Part shown: positions 1 to 9,735 of the stretch, piece after piece
Layout: each line of letters begins with the position of its first letter
Numbering within the stretch: the first letter of the stretch is position 1
Assembly: GCA_013399695.1 (NCBI GenBank)
Contig: VXAU01002316.1
Coordinates: forward strand, 1-64,000
Direction: 5' to 3'
DNA length: 64,000 nucleotides
Origin: Formicarius rufipectus
Taxonomy: Eukaryota; Chordata; Aves; Passeriformes; Formicariidae
Program-made: the position numbers and the translations under genes
Notes under the pieces: generated by a model
What the model was told of the DNA's origin: nothing
The model's database searches: none
What the model saw: the letters and a program-made list of their open reading frames with translations, nothing else

Positions 1-223
1 CTCTCCCCTGCCCTGCCCTGCCCGCCCTGCCGCCCATCCGCGGCGCTCCCCCCGTCCCCGCACCGGAGCGGCGCGGCAGGAGGCGCCGCAGGAAGCGCGG
101 GCGGTCCCGGGACGGCCCCTTCGCCAGCCCCAGCTTTCCGGCCGCTGCACTCGCGTCCCCCCGCGCTGCTCGCACGGATAGACGGATAGACGGACGGACG
201 GACGGACGGACGGAGCTCCGGCC
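1..223 (+). promoter_or_regulatory. F2R: F2R promoter and 5' UTR (CpG-rich)
   Basis: Very GC-rich, CpG-dense sequence runs directly up to the F2R start codon. It opens with a C/T-rich CCCTG-type repeat at about 4-30 and ends with an ACGG tetranucleotide array. No TATA box is evident, which fits a CpG-island promoter. The transcription start cannot be placed from sequence alone, so the promoter/5' UTR boundary inside this stretch is unknown. The CpG-rich character continues into the start of intron 1. Confidence 0.7.
174..214 (+). repeat. (ACGG)n microsatellite just upstream of F2R ATG
   Basis: About ten tandem 4-bp units follow each other: ACGG and ATAG units alternate at the left, then an uninterrupted run of ACGG. 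The array ends 9 bp before the F2R start codon, so it probably lies in the 5' UTR. Such arrays vary in length between individuals. Confidence 0.9.
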
Positions 224-293
224 ATGGGGCTCCGGGCGCTGGCGCTGTGCGCCCTAGCGCTGCTGAGCTGCCCGCCGCCCGTCGGGGCCGCCG
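224..293 (+). CDS. F2R: F2R exon 1 coding part (PAR1 signal peptide)
   Basis: This 70-nt coding exon starts at an ATG in a strong Kozak setting (G at -3, G at +4) and encodes 23 residues plus one base of codon 24. The product is a classic signal peptide: a short N-terminus with Arg4, a Leu/Ala-rich core (ALALCALALL), then a Pro/Gly/Ala-rich region likely to hold the signal peptidase site. The exon ends at CCG followed by the donor GTGAGT at 294-299, a phase-1 junction. Spliced to 6548 it gives a 422-residue protein, close to human PAR1 at 425. Exon 1 carrying only 5' UTR and signal peptide is the known layout of PAR genes. Open reading beyond 293 is intronic. Confidence 0.9.
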
Positions 294-3200
294 GTGAGTC
301 GCCGCCGGCGCTCGGGTTGGGGGGGACTCTGGGCAGCGGGGCTCCGGCGTGTTCTCGGCCCGGCAGGGGGAAGCAAAAAGTGCCGCAGCATCGCGGTCCC
401 GCACGTAGCCGGGTCACGGGCCTCCCGCTTTGGAGTTTTAGTGCGAGTTAGGGCCGAGTTTTCCTTCGCGCTGTGAAGCGCGGCTCTAGGGTTGCGGTCA
501 TGGCAGCGGCGAGGTGAGGCTGCTGGTGGTTCTAGTGGTGAAGAATAGCTTGGAGTTTCGCCGTAGCGAAGGAGGTGGCCATACAATAGCAGGTGGTGAT
601 GGAAAGAAGTGACCTGGCTGGCCAGACGTGACGGTGGACTGCCTTAAAAACCTGGTATTGCCGTTCTAACGACTTCAGAAGGTGAAGTGCCAGCTGAATT
701 CGTAGGGAGCACAAACTTCGGAAGATCTGCCAGCAAAAAAACATTTCTGAATATAGACCACAAGCAGATGACCTTCATGGTTATGGAGTTTGAAATCACA
801 CTAATAGCAACATCGGTGCCCTAATTGGGGGGACCATGTAGCTTGTTAGACGATGCTGAGGGAAGGAGGGTGGGAGAAGACATGTATGCACGTAACCTTC
901 CCAGTTTATGGTAGAGGCACAACAGTACAAAAGGTCACATGTTTAGAGATTAGCAGAGGGTTTTTTTCTGTAAAATTCAGCCTAACATGTCTTTTAATGA
1001 CCTAGTGATGATAGTGCTGCTGTACAAATAACTTAGTCCCATGAGATGCCTGCTGTGAATCCTCTGTTCAGGCACTACATACAGAAATCAGATGAGCCAC
1101 AAAGGGGAAATTTCTAAGTGTGGTGTACTTTGACTACTGAACTAAAGGCTGAAAAGGAACAAACCCAGTGTTTGTAATTATGCTGGGAGGGAACTATCAA
1201 AGGGGGCAAATAATTTTCACTAAAAAACTTTTTGTAACAAAGATAAGTGGTAATGAAGAGATCACGATCGTGTTCACATGGGAATTCCAAGGAAAATGCC
1301 CTTTAAATAAAAGGGGCGTTGGTGTAAAAGACAAACTATACATGGTACTGCTAGAAAAATTATTGAACTGTTGGGTGCCATTCTTTGAATTTATAGAGAC
1401 ATTCAAACTTGTTTTCATACCTTTTGCAACTACAGTTGTCATAAAAGAGCACTGAATTACAGTACTTATTTGCTACTTCCTTCAGAAATAATGATTGAAA
1501 ATACCTACTGTATTGCATCACTACAAAAAGACAAATTGAAAACAAGTTCCTTCATGCACAACAGAACTCATAAAAGCTGACTATCTGAATATGTCTTCTG
1601 CTCTACATGTTGTCACTCCCATTGTAATAATATGATTTTCCCACTTTCCTAAATAACGTTACTTGTTTTTACCACAAGATAATTAATTCCCATTACCCAT
1701 GCACCGTTGTATCCCTAGGTCTGCTCTGCCCTCGGATTTTCAGCTTCTCCTGTGCTTTGCTCCTGTCCATGAGCATTCACGGTCACCACTTGACTGACCT
1801 GTGCTGTTCCTGTGGGCAGGTGAAAAAGCAATAGCTTGGCATTGGATTGGCCTTAAGTGCTTGCAGATTATCTGATCAGGTGCTGCTCAGGTGGCTGACC
1901 AAGGTCTGAACTTTCCCAGACGGACTTCTCTGCAATGAGACACTGACAGCCAGATTGAGAGATGTTATCATTGCTTATCTAGCCAGCACGTGTAGTTGAA
2001 GAGATGGAGAAAGGAAAGAAAAAAGGAGCAGACACTCAGTTGCAAGAAAACAATCCATCAGGAAGATGTGCTTTAATTGTTACTGCATTACTATATAATA
2101 CAACAATGAATTCTGTATTAATGGAGATGTGGACTATTGAAGATTTTCTTAAAGACAATTCAGAGTTTATTTTCATAAAAACAAGTGACTGTCCTGTCTT
2201 ACCTTGTTTATTAATGCATCTGGCATGCACTTCACAGTCTGCTTTCAAGTACCTAATTTATGGGCCACTGAGTAATTTAGATTCTAGATGCTTATCGCTT
2301 TGGGTTATACAAAAGGGAGATAAGGCAGTGATATGGGTGCAGCTGTCACCAATAATGGCCAGAAATCGGTATTTATTCTTATAAAGCAGCGCTCAGGAAA
2401 CATATTTAAGTGGTTTGTGTAGGAGCATATTCTTTAATCTTCTGCTAACAAGGATATCCCTTCGGAAATAAATACAGCTCGTTTAAAACGTCCTGTCCAG
2501 ATCTCTGAGTCTTCAGAAATTTTTGAATTTTCTTCTGGAGCTCAAGAGTGCTTTTTAAGATTGGTTGAAGATCTTGTATCTTTTTGCTTTCTAATTCTCC
2601 TTTCACAGAATAGCATGCCCAGTAGTCCCTTGCACATGAAAGTAGACATGAAAAGGAATTATTAAAAAAAATATATAAAAAGTTATTTTAAAAAAACTTT
2701 ATGTCGCACTTCATGGAAAACAGCACAGTATAGATTGTTAAAATTAGAAAATCCCAAACTTAGTGACCTTTCTACATGATTTCTCTATGTCTTTGTTGGA
2801 GAACTGGTGCAAAAACCACAGGGAATAAAAGAAAACTTCAGGCAATTTGAGCATCATACTCATTCTATGTAATTTTTGCCTTTTGAAAGCCTTATTGGAA
2901 GCAAAACAAAAAAAAAAACCAAAAAAAAAAAGACTGTGCATTCAGTGTCCTTACTGCACACCAGAAGCATAAACCCTCAGTGTTTTAACCTGCTCTATGT
3001 TCATAGTTTATTGGTCCTGCTTTTTTATACCTATTTAAATTTTACAGATATTTTGATAGAGCTGTTAACTGTCATATCAGCAATGAGAATACTATTGCTC
3101 ATAACATTAGAAATCCACCAGGCTTACCTTCTTTCAGAAGGCCTGTATGACAGCCTAGCAAAAATAAGATGACCTTTTCAACATTTATGATTATTATACA

Positions 3201-6200
3201 AGCTTTACCTCTCTTTTCCTAGAAGAGGATTTGGATTGTTAAAAACTACTTAAGCTGTAGTGAAATATGTTTTAGACAAATTATATCCATAAGTTTAAAA
3301 CAGCTGGAAAGGACAATTTCACCGATCTGGTATAGCTGTACCTATCTAAGCGTAGTCACAAGATCTTTTCTGTAGAACTGCTGTGTTGGCTGTCTTGTAC
3401 TAACCCAGCTTAAAAGTAATGGCTGCTTCCCATTACTGACCTTTTTGTTTATTGTGAACATTCTCAAAGATCCTTTGAAATAATATGACATAATTGCATC
3501 GCGCTTTTTTTTCTGTGTATAAATCTCTTATTATTAACTTTTTCAAATAAACAATGACACAAAAGGAATACAAAACCTCAGGGCAGTAACTGTCTTCGGT
3601 TTCAGAAAATAGGAGTGCAGTATTGTTTCTTCTAGAATTATGCAGATACTTTGTCATACAAACATACAAGCAGCTTTTTAAAGGAAAAAACTAGTATGTA
3701 GTGATCAAGGTTTTAAATTAAAATTAAATTTAATTTCATCAGGAAAGTTTAAATCACCACTCTATGTCAAGTGGCACAAAAATTGCAAGTTTGAAGTCTC
3801 ACTGCATTTTTCCATAGGGCTGGCTTTCTAATAGTAGCTCTTGTCATTTAAGTTCAGGATGGGTACATGAACTGAGTACAAGGGACAGCATGGAGATATT
3901 GCCAGCATGAAAGTTGAGTTCAACTCTGAATTTAGAAAGTCTTTACTTCTACAGAAAACAGGTAGTTTTCACCAAGATATTGTTCCAGAGACATTTAACT
4001 AAAGTAAAATTATTTGTAAAATTTTTGTTCTGATTTATTGTAGTAGGATTCTGTATTTAGAATTCATTTTATAATGAGATCATACAGACTCTAAATCCTC
4101 AAATCTAAGAAAATTGGAAATAAGATGGCTCCCAGAATTCAGAATATAATTAAAATTATTAGCAATCTTCAGTTAACCATAAGCAATGGCTAAGTCAATA
4201 AAAGGTACCTTTTAACTCTTTTCCTGTAGCATATTTCTATACTGTTCCAAATTAGGAGATACTGACAAGAAATAGGTCAAGGTTACCACCAAGGGTTTCC
4301 ACATTGAGTGATTTAACTTTGGTCATTAAGTATCAGTGACTGGTTTTCTTGCTAGTCCTCAAAAGTGTGACACTGCAGTACTACTGGCTCTGGTGCTTCA
4401 AAGTTCAGGGACAAAAACATGCTTTGTCACAGGAAATCATGTTACATCTTCATTTGGTTTTCCACACTGTTTTTCAGTGGTGGAGAAAGCAAGAAGGACA
4501 TGTAGGGGGAATAGGTTTCAGAAATTTTCTGGAGATGCAATAGGTACTGTTCAAGATTTTCCATCACATTTACTGATGTCTTTACAGTGGTGACAAGCTT
4601 CTGGGCATAAGAACATTTTTTTTTCCCATTCAAGTATGGTTATAATCCTCCTAAAAGAGATGAAACCAATTGTGTCAGTTGTGACATATTTCTATTGCAA
4701 TGATCATTAAGTACAGAAAATCTAATTATTTGATGACAGCCACAGGCTCAACTTAGAGGTGTCAAATAGAACTTGTGCCACACCTGAACTGCTGAGCTAG
4801 GAGCTGACTCTGTGTCATGCAGCTGCTTCGACTAAACTTTGAGGTTAAAGATAAAGGATCTGTAGTTTTCCCTATTTTTAGTGTTCTCTTTAAAACAGCA
4901 GAATCAACCCCATAAATGTGTTTAGTGCACTTCTGTCCAAACACTGAATCTCTCACATATTTCTATATGGTTCTGTTTCAAACCAAACAGATCCTACTGC
5001 AATCTACGCAACACTCTCCCAGGCTGAAATTCTCATCCAGCATCTTTCTAACTGGCAGAGGTTGCATTCTAGTCACTTTGCATATGAAAACCATTATCTC
5101 AAACACTTCCCTTCTTTTTTCCCCTCTGCCCCCAGAATGCTGCTGTGACACAGCGCGATATATGGACCACAGCACCTTAGAAAGAATCACCAAATTTCCC
5201 TACCATTCTTCTGATCTACCCCCACATTTATGACTGAATTTCACTAGAATTCATTCTGGGCAAGACCTTCCCACAAAGGGAGGCAATTGCCTACTTAAAG
5301 CTGCAACCACTCCTCTCTGCCATCTGCCTCCTTCAGATGCTTCTGTTCTCACCTGCATTAAAAAAAAAATTGTTTGAGTTACTGTAGAAAATGTAATTGG
5401 TTCTAAGTAGCAGCATCTTACACAGGTGAATCATGCCCATGTACTTACAGTTCACAGATCTTGGCTAGCACACCCTCATATTTATGTTAATTGTTGAAGA
5501 CAACAAAGGATCAGTTGCACAGCTGGGTAGATGAATTATTTAAGTACTAGTAACTTTCTCACTTCTCTCCCCATAATATGCTTGAATTATCCTATGCCTA
5601 ACTAGCTTAAGCCAAAGCTGATAATGACAGTCTTAAAAAATAATTATCTGTAGAAACAACTTTGCTGAAATAATGCCTGAATAGCTCTTGGGATTGTTTG
5701 GGGGGATTTTTTGTACATAAATAAACCTGTGCCACACATTCAACACTATCACACCAAATTCCTGACTCCTTACATTTATAAAGGAGAAATACTCTGTTCT
5801 GACTTGGTCACAGCCACCAGACCATGCTGCCAAAGAACCTGCTGTAGAGGGAACACTCAGTTTAGAAGTGTCCAAGGGTACAGCGGACACGTGCTGTCCT
5901 GCATGTTGTGGGACAAGATAAGGACAACTGGAGAAGTGTTTCAGTGCAATCTGTGCTACCTGTCTGTTACAAGGAGAAGGTTGATCCATGTCTGCCTTGA
6001 AAGCTGCATGCAGACTTCTCCATCTGTCTTGATGGGAGACTTTGGGTTAAGTAAGATGTCTCCCGAGCACAGAAATAGTTCAGTAACATGATGCTTTACC
6101 TGCACTTTTATTTTTGATTATTTTGGTGATGAGTACTCCTAACAGGAATTTTATGTATGATTACTTGTATTTATCCCGGCATCTCATTTCATGCAAAGTA

Positions 6201-6547
6201 TGTGAAGGATCTGGCAAAGACAGTTCAATGGTGGCAAATTTACTGTGATGTTTGTGTTAAAGTAGCGCAAAGAAAGAAAATATTAGATTGGGTCCTTAAG
6301 CACAGCTAGAATCAGTACTAATAGCAGCTTCCAAGCTAAGAGATAGGAGATAAAGGAGGACATCTTACCCAAATTTATAGCAGGAGCTGAACCAAAAAGG
6401 CTGCTCCCTGGTCAGCCTGCACTTCGAATCAGAAATTAACCTTATTATTTTGTCTTGCTGATGTAATCATAGCTTTCCTTTTTGAGAGATGTTTTCACTT
6501 CCCCTTATCATCTGAGTATTTGCTTATTAATCTTTCTTATTTTTCAG
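294..6547 (+). other. F2R: F2R intron 1
   Basis: The 6254-bp intron starts with GTGAGT after a CpG-rich exon end and finishes with a T-rich tract and TTTTCAG. It is A/T-rich outside the first few hundred bases. I see A-rich runs at about 2909-2931 and short ORFs without recognisable protein content, and no clear transposable element or additional exon. Confidence 0.85.
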
Positions 6548-7746
6548 CCTTTCCAAATAACAGCAGCATACCACGCATCAGAAGTTTTGCACTGTTTTCT
6601 TCTGTCAATCAACAGGATGACCTTATACCTATTGATGGTAATCTTGACAATGATTTGGAAGTTGGATCAGGAGCCACCAATCAGACCACATTATTCCTAC
6701 ATGAACAACGATGGATGTCAGTTCACACTGCAGGATACCTCACTAGTCGGTGGTTGACGCGTTTTGTTCCTTCAGTTTACACTGTGATCCTTATGCTAAG
6801 TCTCCCTCTGAACATTACAGCAATACTTGTTTTTCTGAAAAAAATGAAAATTGAAAAACCAGCTGTAATATACATGCTGAACTTGGCCCTCTCAGATGTC
6901 CTATTTGTAAGCGTGCTTCCTTTTAAGATTGCTTATCACTTTTTGGGAAATAACTGGGTTTTTGGGTCTCAGATGTGCCGTTTCATCACTGCTGCCTTCT
7001 ATTGTAACATGTACTGCTCAATAATGCTTATGACGAGCATAAGCTTTGATCGCTTCTTAGCAGTGGTGTATCCCATGCAGTCTCTTGGGTGGCGCACATT
7101 AACACGTGCCTCACTGATTTGTCTTGTCATATGGCTTGTAGCAATAGCTGGAGTTACACCTTTTCTCATCAGAGAGCAAACAGTGGAAATACCCAAGTTA
7201 AATATAACTACTTGTCATGATGTGCTAAGAGACTCTGAACTTCACAGCTATTACTTCCACTTCTTCTCTATCTTCTCTTCTGTGTTTTTCATAGTGCCAT
7301 TTATAATTTCTACTGTCTGTTACATGTGTATTATTCGATGTCTTAGTTCTTCTACCATTGTTGCAAAACAAAATAAGAAGACACGGGCCTTGCTCTTATG
7401 TGTGGCTGTTTTTTCTGTTTTTGTTATTTGCTTTGGACCAACAAATGTTCTCCTATTAATTCATTATATCCATTTTTCTTATGACAACAGCTTAGAGTAT
7501 CTCTACTTTGCCTATCTACTCTGCGTTTGCATCAGCAGTGTTAGCTGTTGCATTGACCCCTTTATTTACTACTATGCTTCGTCTCAGTATCAGAGACAAT
7601 TTTTTAGTCTCTTCAATTGTAAAAAGACTTTTGATTCTAACAGTAGTAACAGCAGCGGCCAGCTGATGTCTACCACCAGTAGAAGGGCTACATTGTCTAC
7701 TAATGTGAATAACAGTGTCTATAGGAAATTACTAGCAATGCATTGA
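6548..7746 (+). CDS. F2R: F2R exon 2: proteinase-activated receptor 1 (thrombin receptor)
   Basis: This exon encodes residues 24-422 of a class A GPCR of the cell surface. A protease (thrombin in mammals) cuts the N-terminus and exposes a tethered ligand that activates G proteins. The acceptor is TTTTCAG and codon 24 (Ala) is split. Likely cleavage is Arg35/Ser36, giving SFALF as ligand (human SFLLR). An acidic segment follows at about 47-58. Residues 84-89 match the mammalian SGYLTS-type linker. Seven hydrophobic helices run from about residue 96. Conserved landmarks are DRF at 191-193, a disulfide pair Cys167/Cys246, the PAR signature LNITTCHDVL at 241-250, and DPFIY at 360-364. N-glycosylation sequons lie at Asn27/28, Asn68 and Asn242. 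The C-terminal tail is Ser/Thr-rich (SSNSSGQLM, NNSVYRKLL), as in mammalian PAR1. Family identity is certain. Which protease activates it is inference, because the activation region differs from the mammalian one. Confidence 0.97.
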
Positions 7747-8061
7747 GATAATATGTTTTATATATGTTTCATTTTACACAATTTCGGACAAAAAAAGACT
7801 GTTATATCCAAGAAATGCAAAACCTTAAACCAGCTGTTGTATGATACGTAGCTCTATAGATTCATTATAGTAATGCACAATTCAAGTTATAACTCTGTCT
7901 ATGTGTTTTGTGTATATATTTATAGTATATGTAAATAGGTTCATGCAGAGGGGATAATAGTTGTAATTTCTTCCAAGAAATTATTTGCATTTTTAGTTCA
8001 GTTTATTGTAGAGGTTTTATGAAATCCCATTTTAGTATTTTGAACTGTACCTATTAGGTTG

Positions 8062-8067
8062 AATAAA
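8062..8067 (+). promoter_or_regulatory. F2R: Candidate F2R poly(A) signal 1 (AATAAA)
   Basis: A canonical AATAAA hexamer lies 316 bp after the stop codon. The 25-bp palindrome at 8072-8096 begins five bases later and would occupy the expected cleavage position. Confidence 0.5.
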
Positions 8068-8071
8068 TTCT

Positions 8072-8096
8072 TACATACGGAATAATTCCGTATGTA
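8072..8096. repeat. Perfect inverted repeat in F2R 3' UTR
   Basis: The left arm TACATACGGAAT (8072-8083) and right arm ATTCCGTATGTA (8085-8096) are exact reverse complements around a single A. In RNA a one-base loop is impossible, so the innermost pairs would open to form the loop; a short stem remains feasible. It sits directly after an AATAAA. Confidence 0.9.
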
Positions 8097-8467
8097 TCAT
8101 TCCAGTAGTTCCTGAAAAAAAGTGAAAATACCTTTCCAGACTTTTTTTTCCACTCTGTTAGTCATTATTTCTGGAAGTATCTATAAACCTATTTTCTTAG
8201 CATTGTTTTTAATCTTGGACAATGAAACTGTTTATTTTACATTTTTATATATTTCACTTCAAAATGGTCTGTGTAGTTTTCAGGATGTGAGAAAACCCAA
8301 AACCTAGCTACTGTTTTGTGCAATGTGTGTCAAGGGGGATAATTCTCAGCAGCTGGAACTAGCTTCTGTTTTAGTATTCATACCATTAATGTATTCCAGG
8401 TATCTTGGCTAGGAATGTAGTATTTTTGACAATTCTTTTAACAAAAAATTGTGAAATTTTGTTTTGC

Positions 8468-8473
8468 AATAAA
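8468..8473 (+). promoter_or_regulatory. F2R: Candidate F2R poly(A) signal 2 (AATAAA)
   Basis: A canonical hexamer followed some 50-90 bases later by T/GT-rich sequence. It is a plausible distal end for the F2R mRNA. Confidence 0.45.
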
Positions 8474-8500
8474 TCGATGACTTTCCAGAAAATAGAGTGA

Positions 8501-9247
8501 AAAAGCTGTATTCATCATCTTGTTCTGCAGTTTGTAAATATGCTTTTGTGCACGTGGGTAATCATCATGCACATGTTTAGAACTTGGAAATATCCTTTAT
8601 CCTTGACAGCCTGGATGTTTTTCATATTTTACTCTGTGTCCATGTCTACTGAAATTGCTGTGGTGTATAGCTAACCAATAGCCAACTTCACTCTGTGTAG
8701 CAGTCTTACTAAAAGGGACACTAAAACCAAATAACAGGAATTCACTTTTAGAAATGAGCAGGTAGGTAACAGGACTGTACATGAAAATGGACATCAAATT
8801 AAGCAGGAATTTGCTTAATATATTATTTGCCATAGAAATCTGCCAAGAAGTACAGCAGTGGATAAAAGCTGTCTTCAGGCCAACACAAGTGATGAAACCT
8901 AATCTTTCTGCATACAGTGTGACAGTGAGAGACTTCTTTCTAACCGTGATCTTTTGCTGTTTTGTGTCTATTCCTTAATGGACGTAAGCATCAGTAAGTA
9001 TTGCATTACCAGGGACTTTTTTTAGACTTTTTCATCAGGTTTTTGCCACTTTCTCAGTTCATGAGTGCTAATAATAAATGCAGTTTGTAAGCTAAAAACC
9101 CCACAAATGAGGTATATTCAGTTACTTTCTGATTTTGTTTAATGTCATAGTAGAGGTGGGCTTGTTTATCACCAAAATCCAAATGTATCATGAAACTATG
9201 AACATCCACTTCTTGCTAGCAGAGAAAAATTACCTCTGTTCTTCCTG
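8501..9247. other. Intergenic or distal 3' UTR, nothing recognised
   Basis: A/T-rich sequence between the candidate F2R mRNA end and a CR1 fragment. It contains an AATAAA near 9074 that could serve a longer F2R transcript. No coding content was recognised. Confidence 0.5.
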
Positions 9248-9735
9248 TAGTTACAGCCTGGAGAGACTGCTTTTTTAGTCCAGGTTCAGAGGGAGGCCAT
9301 GAAGATAATCATAGGGCTGGAGCACCTCTTCTGTGATGACAGGATGAAAGAGTTGGGGTTGTTGAGCCTGGAGAAGGCTCTAGAGTGACATTGCAGCCTT
9401 TCAGTACCTAAGGGGGATTGATAAGAAATACAGAGACTTTTAAGCAGGACCTGCAGCAATATGATGTGGGGTAATATCTTTAAATTGAAGGGCAGTAGAT
9501 TTAGATTAAACTTAGAAAGAAATTTACTGTGTGGTTGCTGAGGAACTGGACTAAGTTGCTCAGAGAAGTTCTAGATGCCTCATCTCTGGAAATATTCAAG
9601 CCAGGATTGGATGGGCCTTTGAGCAACCTGGTCTAGTAGGAAATGTCTCTGCTCATTAGAGGGGTGTTGGAACTAGATGGTCTTTAAGGCCCCTTCCAAC
9701 CCAAACCATTCTGTTAATCAATTCTATGAATTGCT
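9248..9735 (+). mobile_element. CR1 LINE 3' fragment
   Basis: The sequence carries the usual 3' terminal part of avian CR1: a stretch around GTTGTTGAGCCTGGAGAAGG, then a region like the consensus on Lys/Arg-rich C-terminal coding DNA. It ends in TTCCAACCCAAACCATTCTG and an ATTCTATGAATT tail. It is 5'-truncated, as nearly all CR1 copies are, and is in sense orientation on this strand. Confidence 0.88.

Larger units (their letters stand above)
7747..8500 (+). other. F2R: F2R 3' UTR (extent approximate)
   Basis: This is A/T-rich non-coding sequence after the TGA stop. Two AATAAA signals, at 8062 and 8468, could define the mRNA end. The second has GT-rich sequence downstream (about 8520-8560). 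The first is followed at once by a perfect inverted repeat. Another AATAAA lies near 9074. The right boundary given here assumes the 8468 signal. Confidence 0.55.

Noticed and set aside
254..586. 110-codon - strand frame over F2R exon 1
   Set aside because: It lies antisense to the CpG-rich promoter and exon 1; Arg/Pro/Ala-rich composition is what random GC-rich DNA gives.
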